Below, piece by piece: positions 52,136-61,600 of a stretch of 64,000 bases of DNA; within the stretch, counting starts at the first letter, position 1; each line of letters starts with the position of its first letter. The translations under genes and the position numbers were made by a program. This stretch comes from Ignavibacteriota bacterium (GTDB lineage Bacteria; Bacteroidota; Ignavibacteria; UBA10030; UBA6906), in the NCBI GenBank assembly GCA_016707525.1, contig JADJHP010000014.1:1-64000 (forward strand). The letters are read 5' to 3'. Below the pieces are notes generated by a model that was given only the letters and a program-made list of their open reading frames with translations, searched no databases and had not been told where the DNA came from.

Positions 52136-52250
52136 ATGCACACACACTGACTCATTCAGGCTACACCAGCCGAGTTGCTTTTGGAATCCCTTTTTTCTTA
52201 CTTTGTCCAGGTCAGTCGGACCGGACTCTTCCTCTGAAGGGTATGAGACT

Positions 52251-53714
52251 ATGGTAGCGTTGAAAAAGCGTCCTGCGTACGCATATATCCTGCCCACCCT
52301 CGACTGGTTGACCATCGTTGCGGCGTTGTTCGTGGCCATTGTGATGCGCGGCCGCAGCTTTGCGGGGGGATTCACCTTCATCGGTGCCCCCCTGGAAGGT
52401 GAGATCCTCTTCCTTGTCGGGTTCGGTGCAGCCGCAACGCTCCTCTTCCAGTACCAGAGTCTCTACAAGGTCAACGTCTTCATAACGGTTGCGGACCAGA
52501 CGGTCCGTATCCTGAAGGCCCTCCTGTACACCATCCTTGGACTGGCACTCCTTTCGTTCTTCGTTCGTGCGGACTGGATCCTGGATAGCCGTCTTGCGAT
52601 GGTCTATTTCAGTGCGATCTCTGCCATTCTGCTGGTCGGTGGCCGTGTCATCGTCTTCCGCAACATCTATCTGTGGCTCTCCCGCCGGAAGGTGTTCCAC
52701 CGCAACGCCCTGATCGTGGGCGCCGGCGAGAACGGCAAGAATCTGGCCATCAATCTGTTCCTGAACGACCACCTCGGACTGAATCTCATCGGCTTCCTGG
52801 ATGACGAGCTTCCGTTGGGCAAGGTCGTCTTCAACCGCGCCAAGGTCGTCGGCCGCGTGTCCGAGTTGAAGGATATCGTCAAGGTCTTTGAAGTGCAGGA
52901 AGTGATCATCAGCCTGGAGAATGTGGATCACGGGCGCCTGATCAATGTGCTCGAGATCGCCACGTCCACCGACGCGGTCGTGAAGATCACCTCGCCGCTG
53001 TATGATGTGGTGCCGGCGCGCCTGTTCATCGAGAAGTATGGCAACCTGCCGGTGGTCGGCGTGTCGCAATTCAGCCCGAGCCCGTTCATGGAAGGCTACA
53101 AGCGTGTGTTCGATTCGCTTCTCGCGGCGCTGGGGCTGATGTTGCTGGCACCGCTCTTCGCCTCGATCGCGCTGATGGTCAAGTTGGGATCCGATGGCCC
53201 GGTGTTCTTTGCCCAGACCCGGATCGGGAAGGGTGGCCGTCCGTTCAAGTTCTACAAATTCCGGTCCATGACGGTGGGCAGTGACAAGGACAAGGACCGG
53301 GAGCAGACCGTTGTACAGTTCATGCAAACCAAATCCAAGAATACACCAACCGAACAGGCTTCTACCAAGATCGTGAACGAGTCGCGCGTGACGCCCATCG
53401 GGCGGTTCCTCCGCAAGACCAGCCTTGATGAACTCCCCCAGCTCTTTAATGTGCTGAAGGGTGACATGAGCCTGGTCGGTCCGCGCCCCTGCCTCCCGTT
53501 TGAGTGGGATCACTATGAGGACTGGCACAAGCGCCGCCTCAGCGTGATGCCCGGCTGCACGGGGATGTGGCAGGTCGCAGGCCGGAGTGTCGTAGGGTTC
53601 GAGGATATGGTCGTCCTGGACCTCTACTACATCCAGAATGCGTCCGTGTTGCTCGATTTCGGTCTCCTGCTCAAAACGCTTCCCGTGATGCTCTTCGGCT
53701 CCGGGGCCAAATAA
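52251..53714 (+). CDS. polyprenyl-phosphate sugar phosphotransferase (WcaJ/WbaP-type)
   Basis: A 487-residue initiating glycosyltransferase; ATG 52251 was chosen from the first hydrophobic helix and a GAAGGG upstream. Four to five N-terminal transmembrane helices, a central Rossmann-like domain (LIVGAGENGKNLAI), then the catalytic bacterial sugar transferase domain: FAQTRIGKGGRPFKFYKFRS, RFLRKTSLDELPQLFNVLKG, MSLVGPRP and GMWQVAGRS. It transfers a sugar-1-phosphate to undecaprenyl phosphate, the first step of the repeat unit. First gene of the third unit. Confidence 0.9.
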   Translation: MVALKKRPAYAYILPTLDWLTIVAALFVAIVMRGRSFAGGFTFIGAPLEGEILFLVGFGAAATLLFQYQSLYKVNVFITVADQTVRILKALLYTILGLALLSFFVRADWILDSRLAMVYFSAISAILLVGGRVIVFRNIYLWLSRRKVFHRNALIVGAGENGKNLAINLFLNDHLGLNLIGFLDDELPLGKVVFNRAKVVGRVSELKDIVKVFEVQEVIISLENVDHGRLINVLEIATSTDAVVKITSPLYDVVPARLFIEKYGNLPVVGVSQFSPSPFMEGYKRVFDSLLAALGLMLLAPLFASIALMVKLGSDGPVFFAQTRIGKGGRPFKFYKFRSMTVGSDKDKDREQTVVQFMQTKSKNTPTEQASTKIVNESRVTPIGRFLRKTSLDELPQLFNVLKGDMSLVGPRPCLPFEWDHYEDWHKRRLSVMPGCTGMWQVAGRSVVGFEDMVVLDLYYIQNASVLLDFGLLLKTLPVMLFGSGAK

Positions 53715-53726
53715 GGAACATCTCTG

Positions 53727-54731
53727 ATGAAGATCGGTGTCGTCGGTTTCGGGTACTGGGGACCGAACCTGGTCCGTAATTTCCAGGCAACGCCCTCAGT
53801 GGAGGGAGTCGTCTGCTTTGACGCCTCTGAAAAACGCCTTGCCATCGCGAAGCAGAAGTTCCCGTCGCTGGAAACGGCAAAGACGTATGAGGAGCTCCTT
53901 GCACGGAAGGATGTTGCCGCGGTCGCGATCGCAACACCGGTGTCCACGCACTTTCCCCTCGCCCTGCAGGCCCTGAATGCCGGCAAGCATGTGCTCCTCG
54001 AAAAGCCGATGGCGGAGAGCGCGGCGCACTGCAAAGAACTCATCGAGGTGGCCGACAAGAACAAGCTGACCCTCATGGTCGACCATACCTTTGTGTATAC
54101 CGGCGCGGTCCGCAAGATCAAAGAGCTGGTGGACAACGGGCGCCTGGGCGAGATCATGTATTTCGACTCCGTGCGCGTGAACCTCGGCCTCTTCCAGCAC
54201 GATACGAACGTGGTGTGGGACCTTGCACCACACGATCTGTCCATCATGGATTACATCATCGGCCAGGAGCCGGTGAGCGTCGCCGCGATCGGGTCGAAGC
54301 ACTTCAGCGACAAGGAAGACATCGCCTACATCACCGTGAAGTATGCCAACCAGCTCATCGCCCATTTCCATGTGAACTGGATGTCCCCGGTGAAGGTCCG
54401 CAAGATCCTCATCGGCGGCAGCAAGCTGATGGTCGTGTACGACGACATGGAGCCCAGCGAGAAGATCCGGGTGTATGACAAGGGTGTGGACATCAAGGAA
54501 CGGGAATCCATCTACAAGGTCCTGGTCGAATACCGCACCGGCGACATGTGGGCGCCGAAGATCGATCTGAACGAGGCGCTGGCCCTGATGGTCGGCGACT
54601 TCGTCGAGGCGACCAAGTCCGGCCGCCGGCCGACCGCCGATGGACGTTCGGGCCTGAAGGTCGTGAAGATCCTGGAAGCTGCCGCGGAGTCGCTGAAGCA
54701 GAACGGCTCGCTCATCCAGCTCGTTCCCTGA
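53727..54731 (+). CDS. Gfo/Idh/MocA oxidoreductase (WbpB-like)
   Basis: A 334-residue NAD-dependent dehydrogenase: IGVVGFGYWGPNLVRNF, the catalytic-lysine motif EKPMAESAAHC, and the later VWDLAPHDLSIMDY with His. It resembles WbpB/WlbA, which oxidise UDP-N-acetylglucosaminuronate at C3 for the WbpE-type aminotransferase. The acetyltransferase of the same pathway follows 32 bases later. Confidence 0.85.
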   Translation: MKIGVVGFGYWGPNLVRNFQATPSVEGVVCFDASEKRLAIAKQKFPSLETAKTYEELLARKDVAAVAIATPVSTHFPLALQALNAGKHVLLEKPMAESAAHCKELIEVADKNKLTLMVDHTFVYTGAVRKIKELVDNGRLGEIMYFDSVRVNLGLFQHDTNVVWDLAPHDLSIMDYIIGQEPVSVAAIGSKHFSDKEDIAYITVKYANQLIAHFHVNWMSPVKVRKILIGGSKLMVVYDDMEPSEKIRVYDKGVDIKERESIYKVLVEYRTGDMWAPKIDLNEALALMVGDFVEATKSGRRPTADGRSGLKVVKILEAAAESLKQNGSLIQLVP

Positions 54732-54763
54732 ACCCGAGAACCTTTATCACCGGAGAATCAACC

Positions 54764-55234
54764 ATGTCGCTCCAGAAGATCGCGCCCAGTGTGAAGCTGG
54801 GAAAAGATACGAAGGTCTATGATTTCGTGAACCTGTATGGCTGTGAGATCGGCGACCGGTCGAAGGTCGGCACGTTCGTGGAGATCCAGAAGGGTGCGAA
54901 GATCGGCGCCGATTGCAAGATCTCCTCGCACACGTTCATCTGTGAAGGCGTGACCATCGAGGACGGTGTGTTCGTCGGCCACAATGTTTCGTTCATCAAC
55001 GACAAGTATCCGCGTTCCGTGAATGCTGACGGGTCGATGCAGACCGAAGCCGACTGGAAGGTGGTGACCACGCTGGTGAAGAAGGGCGCATCGATCGGGA
55101 CGAGCACGACGGTGTTGTGCGGTGTGACGATCGGCGAAGGCGCCATTGTCGGTGCCGGCAGTGTCGTCACCAAGGACGTTCCGGCGCATACGGTCGTCGC
55201 CGGCGTGCCTGCCCGTGTCATCCGTAAGGCCTGA
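54764..55234 (+). CDS. left-handed beta-helix N-acetyltransferase (WbpD-like)
   Basis: A 156-residue hexapeptide-repeat enzyme starting at ATG 54764. Repeats such as VKLGKDTKVYDFVNLYG, GAKIGADCKISSHTFIC, GASIGTSTTVLCGVTIG and EGAIVGAGSVVTKDVP are clear. WbpD/WlbB-type members acetylate the 3-amino group of the UDP-uronate made by the aminotransferase, and the preceding oxidoreductase supports that assignment. Confidence 0.85.
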   Translation: MSLQKIAPSVKLGKDTKVYDFVNLYGCEIGDRSKVGTFVEIQKGAKIGADCKISSHTFICEGVTIEDGVFVGHNVSFINDKYPRSVNADGSMQTEADWKVVTTLVKKGASIGTSTTVLCGVTIGEGAIVGAGSVVTKDVPAHTVVAGVPARVIRKA

Positions 55235-55276
55235 GTTGGCGGTTCACCACCGAAATCATATGAGGGGATACCCTGC

Positions 55277-56053
55277 ATGAAGGTAGCAATCCTTGCGGGC
55301 GGCGTTGGCAGCCGCCTCTCCGAAGAAACGGAGATCAAGCCGAAGCCCATGGTGGAGGTCGGCGGACGCCCGATCCTCTGGCACATCCTGAAGCATTATT
55401 CACATTATGGCTTCAATGAGTTCGCCATCGCCCTGGGGTACAAGGGCGAGTTCATCAAGAAGTACATGGTGGACTATGCGAACCTCAACAGCAACGCGAT
55501 GACCGTCCGGATGCAAACGGGAAAGGTCGATATCGACGGCGGTTCGCGGCCGGACTGGACCGTGCACCTGGTGGATACCGGGATCTCCACGCTGACCGGC
55601 GGGCGCATCAAGCGCCTGAAGCCGGTGATCGGCAATGAGACGTTCATGCTGACGTGGGGCGACGGCGTGTCGGATGTGAATCTGATCGACCTGCTGAAGT
55701 TCCACAAATCCCATGGCAAGCTGGCGACGCTGACGGCCGTGCGGCCTCCCGCCCGCTTCGGGCACATGGTATTCGACGGCGATCAGATCGTGCAGTTCAC
55801 GGAGAAGCCGCAGACCGGCGAAGGCTGGATCAACGGTGCGTTCTTCGTGCTCGATCCGAAGATCTTCGACTATATCGAAGGCGATGCGACGCAGTGGGAA
55901 CATGAACCGCTGACGCGTCTCGCGAAAGAAGGACAGTTGATGGCGTACCGTCACTCCGGCTTCTGGCAGTGTATGGACACGTTACGCGACAAGAAACTGC
56001 TGGAAGACCTCTGGCAGAATGGCGGTGCACCCTGGAAAGTCTGGAAGGATTGA
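55277..56053 (+). CDS. rfbF: glucose-1-phosphate cytidylyltransferase
   Basis: A 258-residue nucleotidyltransferase: VAILAGGVGSRLSEETE, IKPKPMVEVGGRPILWHI, LTWGDGVSDVN, ARFGHMVFDGD, GWINGAFFVLDP and HSGFWQCMDTLRDK. These are typical of RfbF, which makes CDP-glucose for 3,6-dideoxy or branched sugars. The usual partner, CDP-glucose 4,6-dehydratase, was not recognised; the SDR directly after may take its place. One base separates the two genes. Confidence 0.9.
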   Translation: MKVAILAGGVGSRLSEETEIKPKPMVEVGGRPILWHILKHYSHYGFNEFAIALGYKGEFIKKYMVDYANLNSNAMTVRMQTGKVDIDGGSRPDWTVHLVDTGISTLTGGRIKRLKPVIGNETFMLTWGDGVSDVNLIDLLKFHKSHGKLATLTAVRPPARFGHMVFDGDQIVQFTEKPQTGEGWINGAFFVLDPKIFDYIEGDATQWEHEPLTRLAKEGQLMAYRHSGFWQCMDTLRDKKLLEDLWQNGGAPWKVWKD

Positions 56054-56054
56054 T

Positions 56055-57077
56055 ATGCGCGTTCTCGTCACCGGTCACCTCGGCTATATCGGTACGGTCA
56101 TGGTTCCCATGCTTCTGCAGGAAGGGTGGGATGTGGTGGGCTTCGATACCGACCTGTTCGAACGCTCGACGTTCGGCGATGGCATCAAGCAGGTACCGAA
56201 CATCAAGAAGGACATTCGCGATGTCGAAGTCGCCGATGTGAAGGGCTTTGATGCGATCATCCACCTTGCGGGCCTCTCCAACGACCCTCTCGGCGATCTC
56301 AATCCGAACCTCACCTATGACATCAATCATGTCGCCTCGGTGCGCCTGGCCGAGTGCGCCAAACAGGCGGGCGTGCGCAAATTCGTCTTCTCCTCCTCCT
56401 GCAGCAACTACGGTGCGGGCGGGGAAGATCTCCTCAATGAACACTCTGCGTTCAATCCGGTGACCCCGTACGGTATCTCGAAGGTCCGGGTGGAGCAGGA
56501 TGTCACCAAGATGGCGGATGGCTCGTTCAGCCCCACGTTCCTCCGGAACGCGACGGCCTTCGGCGTGTCGCCGCGCCTCCGGTTCGACCTCGTGTTGAAC
56601 AACCTCGTGGCGTGGGCATTCACGACCGGCAAGGTCTTCATCAAGAGCGACGGTACGCCGTGGCGGCCGATCGTGCACATCGCGGACATCTCGCGTGCGT
56701 TCATCGCCGTGCTGAAGTCCCCGCTCGAGCTCACCCACAACCAGGCGTTCAATGTCGCCCGGAATGAGGACAACTACCGGATCCGCGAGCTGGCGGATAT
56801 CGTGAAGGACACGGTCCAGAATACCGTGATCGAGTACGCGAAAGATGCCGGTCCGGACAAGCGGTGCTACCGTGTGGACAGCTCGAAGATCATGAAGACC
56901 CTCCCGGCGTTCCAGCCGATATGGGATGCCCGTAAGGGCGCCGCGGAACTCCTCGCAGCATACAAGAAGGTCGGCCTGAAGCTGGACGACTTCGAGGGGA
57001 CGAAGTACAAACGTATCGATCACATCAAGATGCTCATGAACTCCGGTCTGCTCGGTGCGGACCTTCGCTGGAAATAG
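56055..57077 (+). CDS. NAD-dependent sugar epimerase/reductase
   Basis: A 340-residue extended SDR starting at ATG 56055. Motifs: VLVTGHLGYIGTVMVPML, HLAGLSNDPLGDL, FSSSCSNYG, active-site YGISK and WRPIVHIADISRAF. Similar SDRs are found beside RfbF and zinc-finger C-methyltransferases in deoxysugar loci. Exact reaction on the CDP- or dTDP-sugar is unknown. Confidence 0.8.
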   Translation: MRVLVTGHLGYIGTVMVPMLLQEGWDVVGFDTDLFERSTFGDGIKQVPNIKKDIRDVEVADVKGFDAIIHLAGLSNDPLGDLNPNLTYDINHVASVRLAECAKQAGVRKFVFSSSCSNYGAGGEDLLNEHSAFNPVTPYGISKVRVEQDVTKMADGSFSPTFLRNATAFGVSPRLRFDLVLNNLVAWAFTTGKVFIKSDGTPWRPIVHIADISRAFIAVLKSPLELTHNQAFNVARNEDNYRIRELADIVKDTVQNTVIEYAKDAGPDKRCYRVDSSKIMKTLPAFQPIWDARKGAAELLAAYKKVGLKLDDFEGTKYKRIDHIKMLMNSGLLGADLRWK

Positions 57078-57102
57078 CCATCCTGAACAGGACCCCGACT
57101 CC

Positions 57103-58335
57103 ATGAAGACGAAGTATCCCCCGTGCCGTTCGTGCGGCAAGAAGAACCTGGAATTGATCGTGTCGTTCGGGCGAACCGCCCTGGCGGACCGCCTGGTGAA
57201 CCACGATCAGCTGAACCAGCCGGAGATCACCGCGCCGCTCGATCTTGTGTTCTGTCCGACCTGCTCCCTGGTGCAGATCACGGAATCGGTGGACCCCGAG
57301 ATCCTTTTTGGCCCCGAGTACCCGTACTTCTCGTCCGTCTCACCGTCGCTCCTCGCGCACTTCCGTGAGAGCGCGGAGTATCTGATCGAGAAGCGGAAGC
57401 TGGGACCGGAGAACCTTGTGGTGGAAGCCGCCAGCAACGATGGCTACATGCTGCAGAACTTCCTGAAGCGCGGGATCCAGGTGCAGGGGATCGACCCGGC
57501 CCAGGCTCCGGCGCGCAAAGCGCAGGAGAACGGCGTCCCCACCCTCATCAACTTCTTCGGGAAAGAGCTTGCAACGAAGCTCCGGAAGGAAGAGGGCAAG
57601 GCCGCTGATGTGTTCCTGGCGAACAACGTGCTCGCGCACGTACCGGACCTCAACGGGTTCGTCGAGGGGATCAACATCATCCTCAAGGAGACCGGCGTCG
57701 CGGTGATCGAGTGTCCGTACCTCGTGGACCTCGTTGACCATTGCGAATTCGATACGATCTATCACCAGCATCTCTGCTATTTTTCGGTGACGGCGCTGGA
57801 CAAGCTGTTCCGCCGCCACGGGCTGTACCTCAACGAGATCAAGCGCGTGTCCGTGCATGGCGGTACCATCCGCCTCTTCGTCGAGAAGGTGGACCGCGTC
57901 GGCAAGAGCGTGAAGAGCCTGCTCGCGATGGAGAAGAAGCGGAAGGTGGACAAGATGACCTACTACCGCGACTTTGCCAAGCGGGTCGAGTTCATCCGGA
58001 CGTCGCTGCTGGAGATCCTTGAGGGGCTGAAGCGGAAGGGGAAGCGTATCGCCTCCTATGGCGCGGCGGCCAAAGCCTGTACGATGCTCGCCTACGTGGG
58101 GTTGGACAAGAAGCTTGTGGATTACGTCGTGGACCTGAATCCCTACAAGCACGGCAAGTACATGGGTGTGAATCATCTGCCCATCTTCCCGCCCAGCAAG
58201 CTTGTGGAGGATCAGCCGGACTACGTCGTAATCCTGGCATGGAACTTCGCGACGGAGATCATGAAACAGCAGGAAGAGTACCGTGCGAAGGGTGGGAAGT
58301 TCATCATTCCTATCCCCAAACCGAAGATCGTATGA
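57103..58335 (+). CDS. sugar C-methyltransferase with N-terminal zinc motif
   Basis: A 410-residue protein; ATG 57103 follows ACAGGACC. N-terminal zinc-binding region (CRSCGKK ... CPTC), a central SAM domain (VVEAASNDGYMLQNFLKRG, FLANNVLAHVPDL) and the C-terminal domain (SYGAAAKACTMLAYVG, VVDLNPYKHGKYMG). This is the TylC3/NovU three-domain design that C-methylates 4-keto deoxysugars to give branched sugars. It completes a deoxysugar branch started by rfbF. Final gene of the locus. Confidence 0.85.
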   Translation: MKTKYPPCRSCGKKNLELIVSFGRTALADRLVNHDQLNQPEITAPLDLVFCPTCSLVQITESVDPEILFGPEYPYFSSVSPSLLAHFRESAEYLIEKRKLGPENLVVEAASNDGYMLQNFLKRGIQVQGIDPAQAPARKAQENGVPTLINFFGKELATKLRKEEGKAADVFLANNVLAHVPDLNGFVEGINIILKETGVAVIECPYLVDLVDHCEFDTIYHQHLCYFSVTALDKLFRRHGLYLNEIKRVSVHGGTIRLFVEKVDRVGKSVKSLLAMEKKRKVDKMTYYRDFAKRVEFIRTSLLEILEGLKRKGKRIASYGAAAKACTMLAYVGLDKKLVDYVVDLNPYKHGKYMGVNHLPIFPPSKLVEDQPDYVVILAWNFATEIMKQQEEYRAKGGKFIIPIPKPKIV

Positions 58336-58381
58336 TCCTGTGCGGTTGGTGATATGTAGCCAACCCTGTGAGCTGTTCCCT

Positions 58382-58421
58382 AGCCGGTTCCGTTCTTTAT
58401 GAACGGAATCGGCCATTTTTT
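58382..58421 (+). terminator. intrinsic terminator of the exopolysaccharide locus
   Basis: GCCGGTTCCGTTC (58382-58394) pairs with GAACGGAATCGGC (58400-58412): 13 base pairs with one G-U, a 5-base loop, followed by CATTTTTTT. It is the only classical T-tract terminator noticed in the window. Confidence 0.85.
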
Positions 58422-58490
58422 TGTTGTTCTCTGCGGGTACGATTGTTGCAAACTAAGTATGGCTTCGCGCACCATCCGGGGAGGTCCGCG

Positions 58491-58533
58491 TGTGATGCCC
58501 GTCACACGGTTGCAAGTCGGGGCCATGTATATT
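58491..58533 (+). promoter_or_regulatory. consensus CRP operator and class II promoter
   Basis: TGTGATGCCCGTCACA (58491-58506) is an exact TGTGA-N6-TCACA match, extended to CGTGTGA/TCACACG. TATATT starts at 58528, 29.5 bp from the operator centre; transcription would start near 58540, centring the operator at -41.5. No -35 hexamer is present. The leader to ATG 58605 is 65 bases. Confidence 0.65.
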
Positions 58534-58604
58534 ATCTTGACTTCAATGATTTCTTGCGATTTTGTGCATATATGGTGAATACTCTCAATCGAAAGGTACA
58601 CGTC

Positions 58605-61600
58605 ATGGATCGACTGTCCCAGTGGTCTCGTTTGCCCCTGGCTCTCGGCATGTTGGTGATCACAGTGCTGGTTCCTATGCTCGCATTCGCGGGCGCGTCC
58701 ACGTTCACATCAGACGCGTTCAATTCCCGGAACCTGATCCGTCCTCGCTGGACGATCACTGATGCGATCGGTGATGCAACGATCAAGATGGCGGGGTACA
58801 CGACGGACAGTGCCATGGTGCAGATCGCCCTGCCGGGCGGGGTGGAGCACGATCTCTGGACGATCGGCTACAACGCGCCGCACATCACCCAGGCCTGTGC
58901 CAATGAAGACTTCACGGTCGACGTGAAATTCCTCTCGCCGCTCAGAGGCATCTCCTTCCAGACCTATCTGGCAGAAGGGCTTGTCGTGGAGCAGGACTCC
59001 GCCAATCTCGTGAGGTTCGATTTCACGACCGGTCATGAGGTGGATAGTGTGAAGGCGTTCGCCGCCTCGTTCAGCGACGGCTTTGCGTCGCCGTCCACCA
59101 AGATCAACAACAAGTACTTCGCCGGCTACGATGTCGGGCCCCTCTGGCTGCGCGTGTCGCGCACCGGCAATACCTGGAAGATGTACTACTCGCTGAACGG
59201 AACCGCCTACACGCTTGCTGACAGCTTCGTGCACGCGCTGAACGTGACCAGGATCGGCCTCTTTGCCGGCAACGCCGGGCCGAACCCGTCAGCGTTCACG
59301 ATGAAGGCCGACTACTTCTTCAATAGCGATTCCCCGGTCGTGCCGGAAGAAGGCACACCGGTGGCCGACAACCTCGGGCCGTACATCTACAACGTCTCCT
59401 ATATCGCGCAGCCCAATGCGTTCATGGTGAAGTGGAAGACGGATGAGCCGGCGAACGGCACGGTGGAATGGGGAACGACGGCGGCGTACGGGAGCACCCC
59501 GGTGGGCCATGCGTCCTATACGTATGATCATCGTGTGATCGTCAACGGAACCAATCCGAGCACGGACCATCACTTCCGGGTGACGGGCACGGATGAACAG
59601 CTGCAGACGAATGCCTCGGCGGACAATGTGTTCTTTACGGGCGGGTACATCGACGATCTGAAGATGGTGTCGGATGACTTCGGTGGTGGGGCGCTGAATG
59701 GGTCGCTCTGGACCACCTACAATCCGCGCGGGGATGCCTCCTTCGGGATCGCCGGCAAGAAACTCACGATCACCGTCCCCGGCGGTGTGTCGCATGACAT
59801 CTGGACCGATGGGTACACGGCCCCGCACATCTTGCAGGACCTGAAGGATTTTGCCAACGTGTACGAATTCACCGTGAAGTTCACGACGCCGCTGGTCGGT
59901 TCCGCGTCCAACATCATGGTCCAGGGCATCGTGGCCGAACAGGACACGAACAACCTCATCCGTGCGAACTTCAGCTACGATGGCACGAGCGTCCGCATCT
60001 TCATCGGTGGGTTCTATGATGGCCTGAGTCAGCCGGACATCCTGGCGAATGAGGTCCTGACCGGTGCGACGTCCAACCTCTGGCTGAAGCTGACCCAGGG
60101 TGGCGGAACGTTCCGTGTGTGGTACTCGCTCAACGGCACGAGCTGGACGTTCATCCCGAGCATCGCACGTCCGCTGAATGTGACCAAGGTCGGTGTCTTC
60201 GCCGGCAATGGCGGCGCAAGCCCGCAGGCGTTCACGTGTTCCGCAGAGTATGTGGCAACGACGCTGCCCGCCAAGCCGTACCTGGCAACCCCGCTGAACA
60301 ATGCGCTCAACGTGTTCGTCCCGCCGACGCTGGCATGGGACACGACGGCGTCGGCGACAACGTACCGGCTCCAGGTTTCCACGGACCCGGGCTTCGGAAG
60401 CACGGTGTACAGCGATTCGACCCTGACGGCCGTGACCAAGCAGGTTGCCGGGCTCGGCTACACCACCCAGTACTACTGGCGTGTCCGCGGCAAGAATACC
60501 TGGGGCGTCGGTGCCACGTCTGATGTATACACGTTCACGACCGCCATCGCTCCGCCCGCCGTCCCGTCGTTGCAGTCGCCCGCCGATAATGCGCTGGATG
60601 TGGAAGTGACCCCCACGCTGCGCTGGTCCAAGCCGGCGGGCACCGCCACATTCCGCCTGCAGGTGTCGACCGACACGGCGTTCACGACAGGGCTGGTGTA
60701 CAATGATTCCACGCTCACCGACAGTTCGAAGGTGATGAGTGCGCTTGCGAACCTGACGAAGTTCTACTGGAGGGTCAACGCGAAGAACGCAGGCGGCACC
60801 AGCAGCTATTCGGCGGTGCGTGCCTTCACGACCATCTCCGCGATCCCGCCGGCGCCGGCGCTCATCTCGCCTCCGACCAATGCGGTGAACCAGCAGGTGA
60901 ATGTGGTGCTCCGTTGGAACCGCGCGAACGCAGCAACCAGTTACCGGCTCCAGGTCGGCACGGACGAGACCTTCGCGACGGGCATCGTGATCAACGATTC
61001 GACCCTGACCGACACATCGAAGACGATGGCCGGCCTTGCGAACAGCACGAAGTATTACTGGCGCGTCAATGCCAAGAATAATGCAGGCACCGGCGTGTAC
61101 TCCGCCACCTGGGCATTCACGACGATCGTCGCCAATCCATCGATCCCGAGCCTCGTCGGTCCGGCCGATGGGGCAACGAACCAGGACCTTTCGGTGAAGT
61201 ATGTCTGGCTCAAGATCGCGGGCGCGACGTCGTATCGCCTGCAGGTGGCGTCCGACTCGACCTTTGCCTCGGGCGTGGTCGTGAACGACTCCACCGTCAC
61301 GGATTCCACGAAGACCGTTGGTGGCCTCGCGTTCGGCATGAAGTACTTCTGGCGTGTGAATTCCAAGAACATCGGCGGCACCAGCCCGTATTCTTCGATC
61401 TGGAGCTTCCGTACCTACGATTCCGACCCGGCGATCCCGAAGCAGCTCGCCCCCGCCAACCTGGCGACGGGTCTGCTGACCCCGCTGACGATCACCTTCA
61501 CGCGTCCGAACGGCGCCACGTCGTTCCATCTGCAGGTGTCCACGGACTCGACGTTCGCGGGTGGATTCGTGGTGAACGATGCAACGCTCGCGGATACCTT

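Noticed and set aside
59289..61529. Minus-strand open frame of about 746 codons
   Set aside because: Antisense to the FN3 surface protein, with strongly biased composition and a repeat period copied from the FN3 units.
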